A stretch of DNA of 63,088 nucleotides from an uncultured Prevotella sp. (GTDB lineage: Bacteria; Bacteroidota; Bacteroidia; Bacteroidales; Bacteroidaceae). Both the position numbers and the translations under genes were made by a program. The notes beneath the pieces were generated by a model that saw only the letters and a list, made by a program, of their open reading frames with translations, was not told the DNA's origin and ran no database searches. Below are positions 1-8,343 of the stretch, piece after piece; the first letter of the stretch is position 1, and each line of letters begins with the position of its first letter. Where the stretch lies: assembly GCA_934230685.1 (NCBI GenBank), contig CAKQFF010000001.1, positions 1 to 63,088 of the forward strand. The letters are read 5' to 3'.

Positions 1-89
1 GTGGCTTCTCTTCACGCTCCTATCTCTATCGCATATTCAAAGAGAAAGAAGGTTGCTCCCCAACAGTCTGGAGAGCGAAAATAGAATAA
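1..89 (+). CDS. AraC-family transcriptional regulator, C-terminal end (partial)
   Basis: The window opens inside a gene read in frame 3 and ending at TAA 87-89. The last 28 residues contain GFSSRSYLYRIFKEKEGCSP followed by TVWR. This matches the second helix-turn-helix of AraC/XylS DNA-binding domains (pattern GFxSxSYFxRxFKxxxGxSPxxWR). Only this recognition part lies in the window, so its target and effector cannot be inferred, and it could equally be the output domain of a hybrid sensor kinase. It is followed by a cluster of inverted repeats and a strong terminator. Confidence 0.8.
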   Translation, partial: GFSSRSYLYRIFKEKEGCSPTVWRAKIE

Positions 90-100
90 AATCACGCCTT

Positions 101-175
101 AGGTGTCTACTTCCCCCACCAAGTAGACACCTATTTTGTAGGAAGTGGACACCTAAGTGGGGGAAGTAGACACCT
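101..175. repeat. Intergenic array of a 12-base word in both orientations
   Basis: The word AAGTAGACACCT occurs at 121-132 and 164-175, with a one-base variant (AAGTGGACACCT) at 143-154 and a perfect inverted copy at 101-112. The direct copies step by 22 and 21 bases. 101-112 and 121-132 form a perfect 12-bp hairpin with an 8-base loop. 101-119 can instead pair with 157-175 over 19 bp, ending in TTTTT. It may act as a terminator for the upstream regulator, but the extra copies are not needed for that. Confidence 0.75.
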
Positions 176-251
176 TTTTCCGAAGAAGCTGACAGGAGAA
201 CCAATTATCTGAAAAAATAGTTATCAACCCATACTTCGCGGTTGTTCCAAG

Positions 252-293
252 GGTCTATACACCTCGACAAAAGGGTGTATAGACCTTTTTTTT
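252..293 (+). terminator. Rho-independent terminator
   Basis: A perfect 12-bp stem (GGTCTATACACC at 252-263 with GGTGTATAGACC at 274-285) with a 10-base loop is followed by eight T residues. It should stop rightward transcription before nrdJ. The rest of the 90-516 gap, apart from the repeat array and the nrdJ promoter, shows nothing recognisable. Confidence 0.85.
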
Positions 294-437
294 GCAATAT
301 ACACCGTTGGGTGGATAAAATGGTTGTATGGTGGAATATGCACCTATCGGAAATCTGGCATAGCAAGAAAAACGACTGTCGCTTATCCCGAACTCAGGTT
401 ACAATAGATATTGTTTAAACATATTTTCCCTAAATGA

Positions 438-469
438 TTTCGGGAATTCAAAATAATGTTGTAGCTTTG
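438..469 (+). promoter_or_regulatory. Predicted nrdJ promoter (Bacteroidetes type)
   Basis: TAGCTTTG at 462-469 matches the Bacteroidetes -7 element TAnnTTTG. TTTC at 438-441 lies 20 bases upstream, one base off the -33 TTTG. The leader to the ATG at 517 is about 40 bases. Confidence 0.55.
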
Positions 470-516
470 CAGCCACATTTGTACATTGTAATAATTACAA
501 GCCATAAATAAAAATA

Positions 517-3090
517 ATGGAAAATTCTAAAACATACACTTACGACGAGGCTTATGATGCCTCATTGCAATATTTCGCAGGTGACGAGCTTGCCGCACGC
601 GTATGGGTGAACAAATACGCAATGAAAGACAGTTTCGGCAACATTTACGAGAAATCACCTGAAGACATGCATTGGCGCATAGCTCGCGAAATAGCTCGCA
701 TTGAGAATAAATACGAAAAACCAATGTCTGCCCAGGAAATATTCGATCTGCTTGATCATTTCCGCTACGTGATACCAGCAGGAAGTCCCATGACTGGAAT
801 TGGCAACACTCACCAAGTGGCATCTCTTAGCAACTGCTTCGTAATAGGCATCGAGGGTGACGGCGACTCTTATGGCGCAATCATGCGACTTGATGAAGAA
901 CAAGTGCAATTGATGAAGCGTCGTGGCGGTGTTGGTCATGACCTCTCGCAAATTCGCCCAAAAGGTTCACCTGTCAACAATTCAGCCCTCACTTCAACGG
1001 GACTTGTACCATTTATGGAACGCTACAGCAACTCCACACGCGAAGTTGCACAAGATGGCAGACGTGGTGCACTCATGCTCTCAGTAAGCATAAAGCATCC
1101 AGACAGTGAGGCGTTCATAGACGCCAAGATGACTGAAGGCAAAGTTACAGGAGCAAATGTAAGCGTGAAAATCGATGACGAGTTCATGCGTGCAGCCACA
1201 GAAGACAAGCCTTACACACAACAATTCCCTGTTGACTCTAACGAGCCACAGATAAAGAAGGACATTTCAGCAAAACAACTTTGGCAGAAAATTGTACATA
1301 ATGCATGGAAAAGTGCAGAACCAGGCGTGCTTTTCTGGGACACAATATTGCGCGAGAGCATACCCGACTGTTATGCCGACCTCGGATTCCGCACCGTATC
1401 AACCAATCCTTGCGGTGAGATACCACTGTGTCCATACGACTCATGCCGACTGATATCCATAAACCTATACTCTTACGTAGAGAACCCGTTCACCAAAGAG
1501 GCGAAATTCAACTACGAGAAATTTAAGGAACACGTGGCCAAGGCACAACGAATCATGGACGACATAGTGGACCTCGAGCTCGAAAAGATTGACCTGATAA
1601 TGGACAAGATAAGCCACGACCCACAATGCGACGATATCAAGCACGCCGAATACCATCTGTGGAAAAAAATTAAGGACAAGAGCTCAAAAGGTCGCCGCAC
1701 AGGCGTAGGCATAACAGCCGAGGGAGACATGCTGGCAGCCATGGGACTGCGCTACGGCACACAGGAGGCAACTGATTTCAGCGTAAATATCCACCGCACA
1801 TTGGCACTTGCTGCCTATCGCTCATCGGTGACAATGGCACAGGAACGTGGAGCATTTGAAATATTCGATACTGAGCGCGAGAAAAACAATCCATTCCTCT
1901 TGCGTATCAAAGAGGCCGACCCACAACTCTACGCCGACATAACAACATACGGACGCAGAAATATAGCCTGTCTCACTATCGCCCCCACTGGCACAACATC
2001 GCTCATGACACAGACAACAAGCGGCATAGAGCCTGTGTTTATGCCCGTATACAAACGCCGTCGCAAGGTGAACCCTGGTGACCCTGAATCACATGTAGAC
2101 TTTGTTGACGAAGTTGGCGACTCATTCGAGGAATACATTGTATACCACAAGAAATTCCTCGAATGGATGCGCATAAACGGCATCGACACCGAAAAGCGTT
2201 ACACACAAGAGGAAATAGACGAACTCGTGGCACGCTCACCTTATTATAAAGCTACTGCCAACGATGTCGACTGGCTCATGAAGGTGCGCATGCAGGGAGC
2301 TATTCAGAAATGGGTAGACCACTCTATCAGCGTCACCGTAAACTTGCCCAACGACGTAGACGAAGAGCTTGTCAACCGTCTCTACGTGGAAGCATGGAAG
2401 TCGGGATGTAAAGGATGCACTATCTATCGTGATGGAAGCCGCTCTGGCGTACTTGTCTCTGCATCGAAGAAAGACAACAAGAAGAAAAAGCCAACAATCC
2501 CTATCAAGGAAAAGCATGTGGTACAAATAGACGGCAGAATAGTAACAGAGACACGTCCGAAGGAACTCGACTGTGATGTTGTGAGATTCCAAAACAACAA
2601 GGAGAAATGGGTGGCTTTTATCGGATTGCTCGATGGATACCCCTACGAGATATTCACCGGACTGCAAGACGACGAAGAAGGAATAGCGTTGCCAAAAACT
2701 GTCACAAAGGGACGCATCATAAAGCAGACTGGTCCTGATGGCAAAAAACGCTACGACTTCCAATTTGAGAACAAGAGAGGATACAAGACCACTGTTGAAG
2801 GACTTTCCGAGAAATTCAATCCTGAGTATTGGAACTACGCCAAACTGATTTCTGGCGTACTGCGCTACCGCATGCCTATCGATCATGTGATAAAGCTCGT
2901 CAGCTCGCTGCAGCTCAAAGACCAAAGCATCAACACATGGAAAAACGGTGTGGAACGAGCTTTGAAGAAATACGTAGTCGACGGTACCGAAGCCAAAGGC
3001 CAGGTATGCCCCGTATGCGGACATGAATCGCTTGTCTACCAAGAAGGATGCCTAATATGCAAAAACTGCGGAGCATCGCGCTGCGGATAA
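517..3090 (+). CDS. nrdJ: Adenosylcobalamin-dependent (class II) ribonucleotide reductase
   Basis: Reduces ribonucleotides to deoxyribonucleotides with coenzyme B12 as radical generator, needing no separate radical subunit. The 857-residue protein shows the family landmarks. NPCGEIPL starts at residue 297, so C299 is the expected thiyl-radical cysteine and N297/E301 are its partners. C107 (in SNCFVIG) and C310 (11 residues after C299) fit the redox pair of class II enzymes. An APTGT phosphate loop follows, then a Lys-rich linker. The C-terminus is a Cys-rich tail with two CxxC pairs and a final SRCG, likely the thioredoxin-reducible arm or a zinc ribbon. It has its own promoter and a hairpin behind the stop, so it is probably monocistronic. 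I saw no cobalamin-riboswitch signature in the leader. Function is assigned from family motifs and is secure. Confidence 0.95.
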   Translation: MENSKTYTYDEAYDASLQYFAGDELAARVWVNKYAMKDSFGNIYEKSPEDMHWRIAREIARIENKYEKPMSAQEIFDLLDHFRYVIPAGSPMTGIGNTHQVASLSNCFVIGIEGDGDSYGAIMRLDEEQVQLMKRRGGVGHDLSQIRPKGSPVNNSALTSTGLVPFMERYSNSTREVAQDGRRGALMLSVSIKHPDSEAFIDAKMTEGKVTGANVSVKIDDEFMRAATEDKPYTQQFPVDSNEPQIKKDISAKQLWQKIVHNAWKSAEPGVLFWDTILRESIPDCYADLGFRTVSTNPCGEIPLCPYDSCRLISINLYSYVENPFTKEAKFNYEKFKEHVAKAQRIMDDIVDLELEKIDLIMDKISHDPQCDDIKHAEYHLWKKIKDKSSKGRRTGVGITAEGDMLAAMGLRYGTQEATDFSVNIHRTLALAAYRSSVTMAQERGAFEIFDTEREKNNPFLLRIKEADPQLYADITTYGRRNIACLTIAPTGTTSLMTQTTSGIEPVFMPVYKRRRKVNPGDPESHVDFVDEVGDSFEEYIVYHKKFLEWMRINGIDTEKRYTQEEIDELVARSPYYKATANDVDWLMKVRMQGAIQKWVDHSISVTVNLPNDVDEELVNRLYVEAWKSGCKGCTIYRDGSRSGVLVSASKKDNKKKKPTIPIKEKHVVQIDGRIVTETRPKELDCDVVRFQNNKEKWVAFIGLLDGYPYEIFTGLQDDEEGIALPKTVTKGRIIKQTGPDGKKRYDFQFENKRGYKTTVEGLSEKFNPEYWNYAKLISGVLRYRMPIDHVIKLVSSLQLKDQSINTWKNGVERALKKYVVDGTEAKGQVCPVCGHESLVYQEGCLICKNCGASRCG

Positions 3091-3105
3091 GACAACAAAT
3101 ATAAG

Positions 3106-3131
3106 TCCTGCCCCAAATTTTTGGGGCAGGA
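3106..3131 (+). terminator. Hairpin behind nrdJ
   Basis: TCCTGCCCCAAA (3106-3117) pairs with TTTGGGGCAGGA (3120-3131). The tail is only moderately T-rich (TTAAATATT), so termination is likely but not certain. Confidence 0.65.
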
Positions 3132-3213
3132 TTAAATATTTAAATTTGGAATGACAATCATACAGTGATCTTACAATATATTATTCTTTTATTTATCTAA
3201 AAACCATTTCCTT

Positions 3214-3594
3214 ATGAACATCACCCAATCCTATATACATATCAACGATATTCACCTTCATGCCTGCCACGGTGTGCTGCCACAAGAACAGCTTACAGGA
3301 AACGACTACTCCATCAACATAAAAATAGGCTACGACATAAGCCATGCTATGCAGTCGGACAATGTAGAAGACACCCTCAACTACGCAGAGGTGTATAACA
3401 TCATAAAAGAAGAAATGATGCAACCCTCAAAACTCATAGAACACGTGGCTGGACGCATAGCCAATCATCTGGTACAAGAATTTTCCCAAATATCCACAAT
3501 AATGCTCCGCATTACCAAACTCAACCCACCTATGGGAGCCGACTGCCAAGGAGCTGGTGTCGAAATACACATCACTAACGAAAAAACTAAATGA
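3214..3594 (+). CDS. folB: Dihydroneopterin aldolase
   Basis: Converts 7,8-dihydroneopterin to 6-hydroxymethyl-dihydropterin and glycolaldehyde in cytosolic folate synthesis. The 126-residue protein has the usual family length and landmarks: an N-terminal HGVLPQE segment holding the pterin-proximal Glu, LNYAEVY (family VNYAxVY) near residue 56, LIEHVAGRIA, and the C-terminal K-rich strand ending GVEIHI. It sits alone between the nrdJ hairpin and the amidase promoter. No clear TAnnTTTG promoter lies directly upstream, so some read-through from nrdJ is possible. Confidence 0.9.
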   Translation: MNITQSYIHINDIHLHACHGVLPQEQLTGNDYSINIKIGYDISHAMQSDNVEDTLNYAEVYNIIKEEMMQPSKLIEHVAGRIANHLVQEFSQISTIMLRITKLNPPMGADCQGAGVEIHITNEKTK

Positions 3595-3597
3595 ATA

Positions 3598-3630
3598 TTT
3601 GCAGTTTTATCAATTAATTAGCTAACTTTG
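3598..3630 (+). promoter_or_regulatory. Predicted promoter of the amidase-MCE operon
   Basis: TTTG (3598-3601), 21 bases, TAACTTTG (3623-3630) matches the Bacteroidetes consensus exactly. It begins at the end of folB and leaves a leader of about 25-30 bases before the ATG at 3663. Confidence 0.7.
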
Positions 3631-3662
3631 CAGCGTATAATAACTCGTAGCACATCAAATTC

Positions 3663-4988
3663 ATGACAAAAAAAGTATTGCTCGCACTGCTTTTCATCAT
3701 TTCATTTGCATCCGCAGTGGCGGGGGCAAACAGCAAGTTCACACTCTGCATTGACCCCGGACACGGTGGAAAAGACGCAGGAGCTTCTGGCTCAATGTCG
3801 GTAGAAAAGAACATCAACCTCAAAGTGGCACTTGCTTTCGGACGTTATGTGGAGCGCAACTGTCCCGACGTAACTATAGTATATACACGACGGACAGACG
3901 TATTCATACCACTATACGAACGCGCAGAAATTGCCAACCGTAGGAAAGCAGACCTCTTTGTGTCGGTGCATACAAATTCTCTTAAAGGTAACCACACAAT
4001 GAAAGGATTCGAAACCTATACCTTGGGAGATGGCTCATCACATGCCAAAGAAACGAACCTTGAGGTGGCGAAACGCGAGAACTCTGTCATCCTGCTTGAG
4101 AAAGACTACAAACAGCATTATGTAGGCTTCGACCCAAATTCACCGGAGAGCAACATCATGTTTGAGTTCATACAGGACAAAAACTTGACACGAAGCATAG
4201 AGTTGGCAAAAATGATGCAAAAACACGTATGCCGTGCTGCCAACAGGCCAAACAAAGGTGTGCACCAACAAAACCTCGCTGTGCTGAGACTAACATCAAT
4301 GCCTGCATGCCTTATTGAGTTGGGCTACATATCTACACCAAGCGAGGAGCAGTTGCTCAACAACCAGCAACAGATTGACAACATTGCACGTGGAATATAC
4401 AATGCGTTCGTGGAATACAAGAACAAATATGACACTGGCATGACGGTGCCATACAAACCAATATCCGACCCCTTACCTGATAACCAGGTGAAAGAGGCCG
4501 ATTCCACACCAAGCACCACAGTAGAACAAAACGACGAACAGGCAAACGACACAAAGCGTGAAGCCAAACAAAATGACGACAACGGCAGGCAACCCGACTA
4601 TATGCCAGAAAGGCGCAGGTCGAAAGAACGTAAAAATGAACGTAATATAGAACGCAAGACAGAACGCAAGATAACACATGCCGCTACACGTGAACAACAT
4701 GAAGTCAACCAAAGCCGACCTGTGTTCAAAGTGCAAGTGCTTGTATCACAACGATACTTGAAGAAAGGCGACCACAACTTCAAAGGTCTCGAAGGATGTG
4801 AAGCCTACGAAGAAAACGGAATGGTGAAATACACCTATGGTGCATCCAACAACTACAACGAGATTTACCGACTTCGCAAGGAAATACTCGACCGCTTCCC
4901 TGGGGCATTCATCATAGCCTTCAAAAATGGCGAAAAGATGGACGTGAACCAAGGCATACGCGAATTTAAGCAAAACAGGAACAAATAA
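3663..4988 (+). CDS. Secreted N-acetylmuramoyl-L-alanine amidase with C-terminal SPOR-like domain
   Basis: Cleaves the amide bond between MurNAc and the stem peptide of peptidoglycan in the periplasm. A signal peptide (about 1-21) precedes an Amidase_3 domain (about 25-255) with the zinc/catalytic set H34 (DPGHGGKDAG), E48, H103 (VSVHTNS) and E219 (LIELGYIS). Residues about 285-345 form a very charged Glu/Arg/Lys-rich linker. The last 85 residues (FKVQVLVSQ onward) resemble a SPOR-type septal peptidoglycan-binding domain, which suggests a role in daughter-cell separation (inference). It lies 25 bases upstream of an MCE-domain gene, and the two are probably one operon. Confidence 0.9.
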   Translation: MTKKVLLALLFIISFASAVAGANSKFTLCIDPGHGGKDAGASGSMSVEKNINLKVALAFGRYVERNCPDVTIVYTRRTDVFIPLYERAEIANRRKADLFVSVHTNSLKGNHTMKGFETYTLGDGSSHAKETNLEVAKRENSVILLEKDYKQHYVGFDPNSPESNIMFEFIQDKNLTRSIELAKMMQKHVCRAANRPNKGVHQQNLAVLRLTSMPACLIELGYISTPSEEQLLNNQQQIDNIARGIYNAFVEYKNKYDTGMTVPYKPISDPLPDNQVKEADSTPSTTVEQNDEQANDTKREAKQNDDNGRQPDYMPERRRSKERKNERNIERKTERKITHAATREQHEVNQSRPVFKVQVLVSQRYLKKGDHNFKGLEGCEAYEENGMVKYTYGASNNYNEIYRLRKEILDRFPGAFIIAFKNGEKMDVNQGIREFKQNRNK

Positions 4989-5013
4989 ATACACATTATT
5001 ATATACAACAATT

Positions 5014-5916
5014 ATGAAAGCGTTTACAAAAGAAGTGAAAATCGCAATCGTCGCAATCGTCGGTGTGATTATACTGTTTTTCGGAATGAACTTTCTGAAA
5101 GGACTCAACCTGTTTTCGTCAACCGACGACTACTACATTGAGTTCAAGGATATAAGCGGACTGTCATCATCAAGTCCTATCTATGCTGACGGATACCAAG
5201 TGGGCACCGTAAAAGACGTTATCTACGACTATTCCGGTGAGCACCCTACACGCGTACTCGTCAGCCTCGACAAAGCCATGCGCATACCTGTTGGCTCGTC
5301 AGCCGAAATAGAGAGCGACCTGATGGGCAATATCAAAGTAAACCTGTTGCTTGCCAACAACCCTCGTGAACGGGTGATGCCTGGAGGAACAATCACAGGC
5401 GAAGTCAACAGCGGAGCGTTAGGCAAGGCTGCACAGATGGTACCAACCATTGAGAAGATGTTGCCAAAACTCGACAGCATACTCATAAGCGTCAACATGC
5501 TGCTTGCCGACCCAGCCATAGCACAGTCGCTACATAACGTGAAGACTATCACCGACAATCTCACCACATCGTCAGCCGAGCTTAACACGCTTATGAAACA
5601 GCTCAACCGCAATGTGCCTACGATGCTTGCCAAAGCAAACGGTGTGCTCGACAATACAAACAAACTAACTGGCAACCTCGCACAACTCGACCTTGCCACA
5701 ACAAAGCAACAGGTAGACCAGACTATTGCCAACGTACAGGAACTTACATCCAAACTCAACAGCAACAATGGTACACTTGGCCTGTTGATGAACGATGCAT
5801 CGCTCTACCACAACCTCAATTCAACAATGATGAGCGCCGACTCACTGCTCATAAACTTACGCCAGCATCCGAAACGCTACGTACATTTCTCCCTGTTTGG
5901 AAAGAAAGACAAATAG
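5014..5916 (+). CDS. MlaD/MCE-domain lipid-transport substrate-binding protein
   Basis: MCE proteins form hexameric rings that move phospholipids between the inner and outer membranes. The 300-residue protein has one N-terminal membrane helix (about 8-28) and an MCE domain (about 38-115, including GLSSSSPIYADGYQVGTVKD). A long helical, Asn/Leu-rich C-terminal part follows, as in MlaD-like proteins. The usual MlaE permease and MlaF ATPase are not adjacent. It is the second gene of the amidase operon and ends at a strong terminator. Family assignment is firm; the lipid cargo is unknown. Confidence 0.85.
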   Translation: MKAFTKEVKIAIVAIVGVIILFFGMNFLKGLNLFSSTDDYYIEFKDISGLSSSSPIYADGYQVGTVKDVIYDYSGEHPTRVLVSLDKAMRIPVGSSAEIESDLMGNIKVNLLLANNPRERVMPGGTITGEVNSGALGKAAQMVPTIEKMLPKLDSILISVNMLLADPAIAQSLHNVKTITDNLTTSSAELNTLMKQLNRNVPTMLAKANGVLDNTNKLTGNLAQLDLATTKQQVDQTIANVQELTSKLNSNNGTLGLLMNDASLYHNLNSTMMSADSLLINLRQHPKRYVHFSLFGKKDK

Positions 5917-5961
5917 GAAACGCAAAGATATAACATGTGCCAAAAAACTGGCAATTGTTTC

Positions 5962-5995
5962 ACGGCTTCAGACCTGTGGTCTGAAGCCGTTTTTC
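5962..5995 (+). terminator. Rho-independent terminator of the amidase-MCE operon
   Basis: A perfect 13-bp stem (ACGGCTTCAGACC at 5962-5974 with its complement at 5978-5990) with a 3-base loop is followed by a T-tract. The remainder of the 5917-6295 gap holds the dnaA promoter. I see no cluster of DnaA boxes in it. Confidence 0.9.
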
Positions 5996-6197
5996 CTGTA
6001 ATAAAATTGACACACCTAATGTCTACAGGTGATTTTGATGCCATTCCTTGAAAACCCATACTATATGCCATAAGAACCTATATATCAGCCACTTACTACA
6101 CTTGCGACATATTATGTTTCACGAAATCATAAAAAAATTAACTCAGCCAAAACACCACTTTAAATGGCATAGAATCAAGCAATTTGAAAGCATACAA

Positions 6198-6229
6198 TTT
6201 GCTCACATCAAAAATAATTGCTAATTTTG
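6198..6229 (+). promoter_or_regulatory. Predicted dnaA promoter
   Basis: TTTG (6198-6201), 20 bases, TAATTTTG (6222-6229) gives exact -33 and -7 consensus. The leader to the ATG at 6296 is about 60 bases. Confidence 0.7.
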
Positions 6230-6295
6230 CAAACGATATTAATAGTAAAGAACAAGTCGAAAGACGTTATAACAATATAAATAACACCACAGCCA

Positions 6296-7720
6296 ATGAA
6301 TTTGAGTCCTGAACAGCTTTGGGACAAATGTCTTGCGCTCATACGCGAGAACATCTCTGAGCAACAATATAACGCATGGTTCAAGAGAACTGTCTTTGAA
6401 TCCTTCACCAAGGAAACGAAGACAGTATTACTGCGTGTACCGAGTCCTTTCGTATACGAGTATCTTGAAGAGAACTATGTCGACCTGTTGCGCAAGGTGC
6501 TCACACGTGCCTTTGGCAACGGTGTAAACCTGTCGTACCGCATAGTCACCGACAGCGAGAACAAGAAAACCCAAGTGGTAGAAGGCGACGAGCCTGCTGA
6601 GGAATCAATGCGCCCACAACAGCGCACCCATGCCAACGAGTCGCCGACAATGCTCGACAGTGCACCACAGCAACAGATTGACTCACAACTCAATCCCAGT
6701 CTCACATTCAAGAACTATATCGAGGGCAACAGCAACAAGCTGCCACGCGCCATCGGACAAACCATATCAGAGCATCCGCAGAACATGCAGTTCAACCCGT
6801 TCTTCGTGTTCGGTCCTTCAGGATGCGGAAAGACCCACCTTATCAACGCTATTGGTGTGGAAGCAAAACGCCTTCACCCAGAGAAGCGGGTGTTGTACAT
6901 CAGCGCACGCCTCTTTGAGGTGCAGTATACCAATGCCGTTCTGCGCAACACCATCAACGACTTCATCAACTTCTATCAAACTATCGACATGCTTATTGTC
7001 GACGACATACAGGAGTGGGAAGACAAGAAGGGCACACAGAACACATTCTTCCACATCTTCAACCACCTCTTCCGCAACGGAAAGCGCATTATTCTCGCGA
7101 GCGACCGTCCACCTGTGGAACTTAAAGGCATGAACGAACGCCTTATAACACGTTTCTCATGTGGATTGATTGCAGAACTTGAAAAGCCTAATGTGCAGCT
7201 CTGTGTAGACATCCTTGAAAGCAAGATACGCCACGACGGGCTCAGCATCCCTGAGGATGTTGTTAAGTTTGTCGCCTCTACAGCCAATGGTTCTGTGCGC
7301 GATTTGCAGGGAGTTATCAACTCACTTATGGCATACAGCGTTGTATACAACTGCGGTATCGACATGCAGTTGGCTCAGCGTATTATCAAACGTTCGGTTA
7401 AAGTGGACGACAATCCGATCACTGTCGATGAAATCATTGAGAGCGTTTGCCAGCACTACAATGTTACTCCAGCCAACATCAATAGCCGTAGCCGAAAGAA
7501 AGACTTCGTCATGGCACGCCAAGTGGCTGTATATCTGGCGCAGAAATACACCAAGTTGCCAGCAAGCCGCATAGGACGTCTTGTGGGTGGACGCGACCAC
7601 TCTACTGTAATCTACAGTTGCAACCAAGTGGAGCGACGCATGAAGATTGACCAGAAATTCTTGAACGAAATCATAAGCATTGAGAATTCATTCCGCTCAA
7701 GAACGCAAGTGCTTATTTAA
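6296..7720 (+). CDS. dnaA: Chromosomal replication initiator DnaA
   Basis: Binds DnaA boxes at oriC and melts the origin. The 474-residue protein has the normal four-domain layout. Domain I begins at the start (SPEQLWDKCL). A variable linker spans about 90-130. The AAA+ domain carries Walker A GPSGCGKT (G173-T180, K179) and Walker B IVDD (D236-D237). The C-terminal duplex-binding domain has the DnaA signature GGRDHSTVIY from G431. It is transcribed from its own promoter and ends at a long hairpin. dnaN, recF and gyrB are not neighbours, so the usual dnaA-oriC block is not conserved here. Confidence 0.97.
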   Translation: MNLSPEQLWDKCLALIRENISEQQYNAWFKRTVFESFTKETKTVLLRVPSPFVYEYLEENYVDLLRKVLTRAFGNGVNLSYRIVTDSENKKTQVVEGDEPAEESMRPQQRTHANESPTMLDSAPQQQIDSQLNPSLTFKNYIEGNSNKLPRAIGQTISEHPQNMQFNPFFVFGPSGCGKTHLINAIGVEAKRLHPEKRVLYISARLFEVQYTNAVLRNTINDFINFYQTIDMLIVDDIQEWEDKKGTQNTFFHIFNHLFRNGKRIILASDRPPVELKGMNERLITRFSCGLIAELEKPNVQLCVDILESKIRHDGLSIPEDVVKFVASTANGSVRDLQGVINSLMAYSVVYNCGIDMQLAQRIIKRSVKVDDNPITVDEIIESVCQHYNVTPANINSRSRKKDFVMARQVAVYLAQKYTKLPASRIGRLVGGRDHSTVIYSCNQVERRMKIDQKFLNEIISIENSFRSRTQVLI

Positions 7721-7741
7721 AAGACTATTATTTTTTATATT

Positions 7742-7802
7742 CAATTGACAATTATGAAATGCTTTAGCAACGAAGCAAAATCATAATTGTCAATTGTTTT
7801 TT
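7742..7802 (+). terminator. Long hairpin behind dnaA
   Basis: A perfect 16-bp inverted repeat (CAATTGACAATTATGA at 7742-7757 with its complement at 7781-7796) with a 23-base loop is followed by TTTTTATT. It probably terminates dnaA. The stem is built from the iterated word CAATTGACAATT. Confidence 0.75.
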
Positions 7803-7879
7803 ATTATGTTCCTTCCACTTGGAAAGAAAATCCCTACTCTACTTTAGGGAAAACCATACCCCATATTAGTATTTTTCCT

Positions 7880-7910
7880 TTTGTCATAACAGCCAAACAA
7901 GCTACCTTTG
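7880..7910 (+). promoter_or_regulatory. Predicted promoter of the His/Cys-rich protein gene
   Basis: TTTG (7880-7883), 19 bases, TACCTTTG (7903-7910) matches the consensus at both elements, about 50 bases before the ATG at 7960. Confidence 0.7.
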
Positions 7911-7959
7911 CAACATCAAAACAAGCAACGGAGTATTAACCATTTAAAAGCAAAAGATT

Positions 7960-8331
7960 ATGAAACGTATAATAACAGCAATCGTAGCAGTTGTATTAAG
8001 CATAACAACTATTAGCGCACAGCGCAGCAACATCAGCGTAGAGGCACAATACGTCACCGACAAAATGATTGTTGAACTCGGACTGAACAGCAATAAGCGC
8101 AATAACTCACATTACAAGCATAATTATGCAAAACCTGCATGCGACAAGCACTACTACGACAAATGCCACAAGCATCATCACGACAAATGCTACAAGCATC
8201 ACCACAACAAATGCCACAAACACTACGACAAGTGCTATAAGCATCACGACAAGAAGTGCCACAAATGCTATAAGCACTACCATAAGAAATACAGGCATCA
8301 CCCACACAACCATTTCGGGTCACGCAGATAA
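7960..8331 (+). CDS. Small secreted His/Lys/Cys-rich repeat protein (putative metal binder)
   Basis: A 123-residue protein with a signal peptide (about 1-20, ending ISAQ). A short segment (EAQYVTDKMIVELGL) recalls the helical start of small Bacteroidales periplasmic proteins. From residue about 50 onward it consists almost only of His, Lys, Tyr, Asp and Cys: I count 21 His and 7 Cys. The core is a tandem of units such as DKCHKHHH and DKCYKHHH encoded by an imperfect 24-base DNA repeat. By composition it should bind transition metals such as Zn, Ni, Cu or Co in the envelope, but no family is recognised and the metal is unknown. It has its own strong promoter and converges with pgpA, with only 12 bases between their stops. 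Confidence 0.75.
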   Translation: MKRIITAIVAVVLSITTISAQRSNISVEAQYVTDKMIVELGLNSNKRNNSHYKHNYAKPACDKHYYDKCHKHHHDKCYKHHHNKCHKHYDKCYKHHDKKCHKCYKHYHKKYRHHPHNHFGSRR

Positions 8332-8343
8332 GCCTGGTATGAG

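Noticed and set aside
101..175. Possible CRISPR array
   Set aside because: Units are about 12 bases with about 10-base gaps and occur in both orientations. CRISPR repeats are longer, direct and separated by spacers of about 30 bases. The same holds for the other 20-25-base arrays.
300..516. Cobalamin riboswitch upstream of nrdJ
   Set aside because: No B12-box-like conserved core or multi-stem leader could be picked out, and the predicted leader is only about 40 bases.
2236..3042. 268-codon open frame on the minus strand
   Set aside because: Antisense to the 3' half of nrdJ, whose motifs are unambiguous.
6001..6295. Replication origin next to dnaA
   Set aside because: No repeated TTATCCACA-like boxes or AT-rich unwinding element with boxes were seen, only a promoter and AT-rich spacer.
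8054..8323. Cys/Asp/Ser-rich open frame on the minus strand
   Set aside because: It is only the mirror of the 24-base His/Lys/Cys repeat on the plus strand, which has the promoter and signal peptide.
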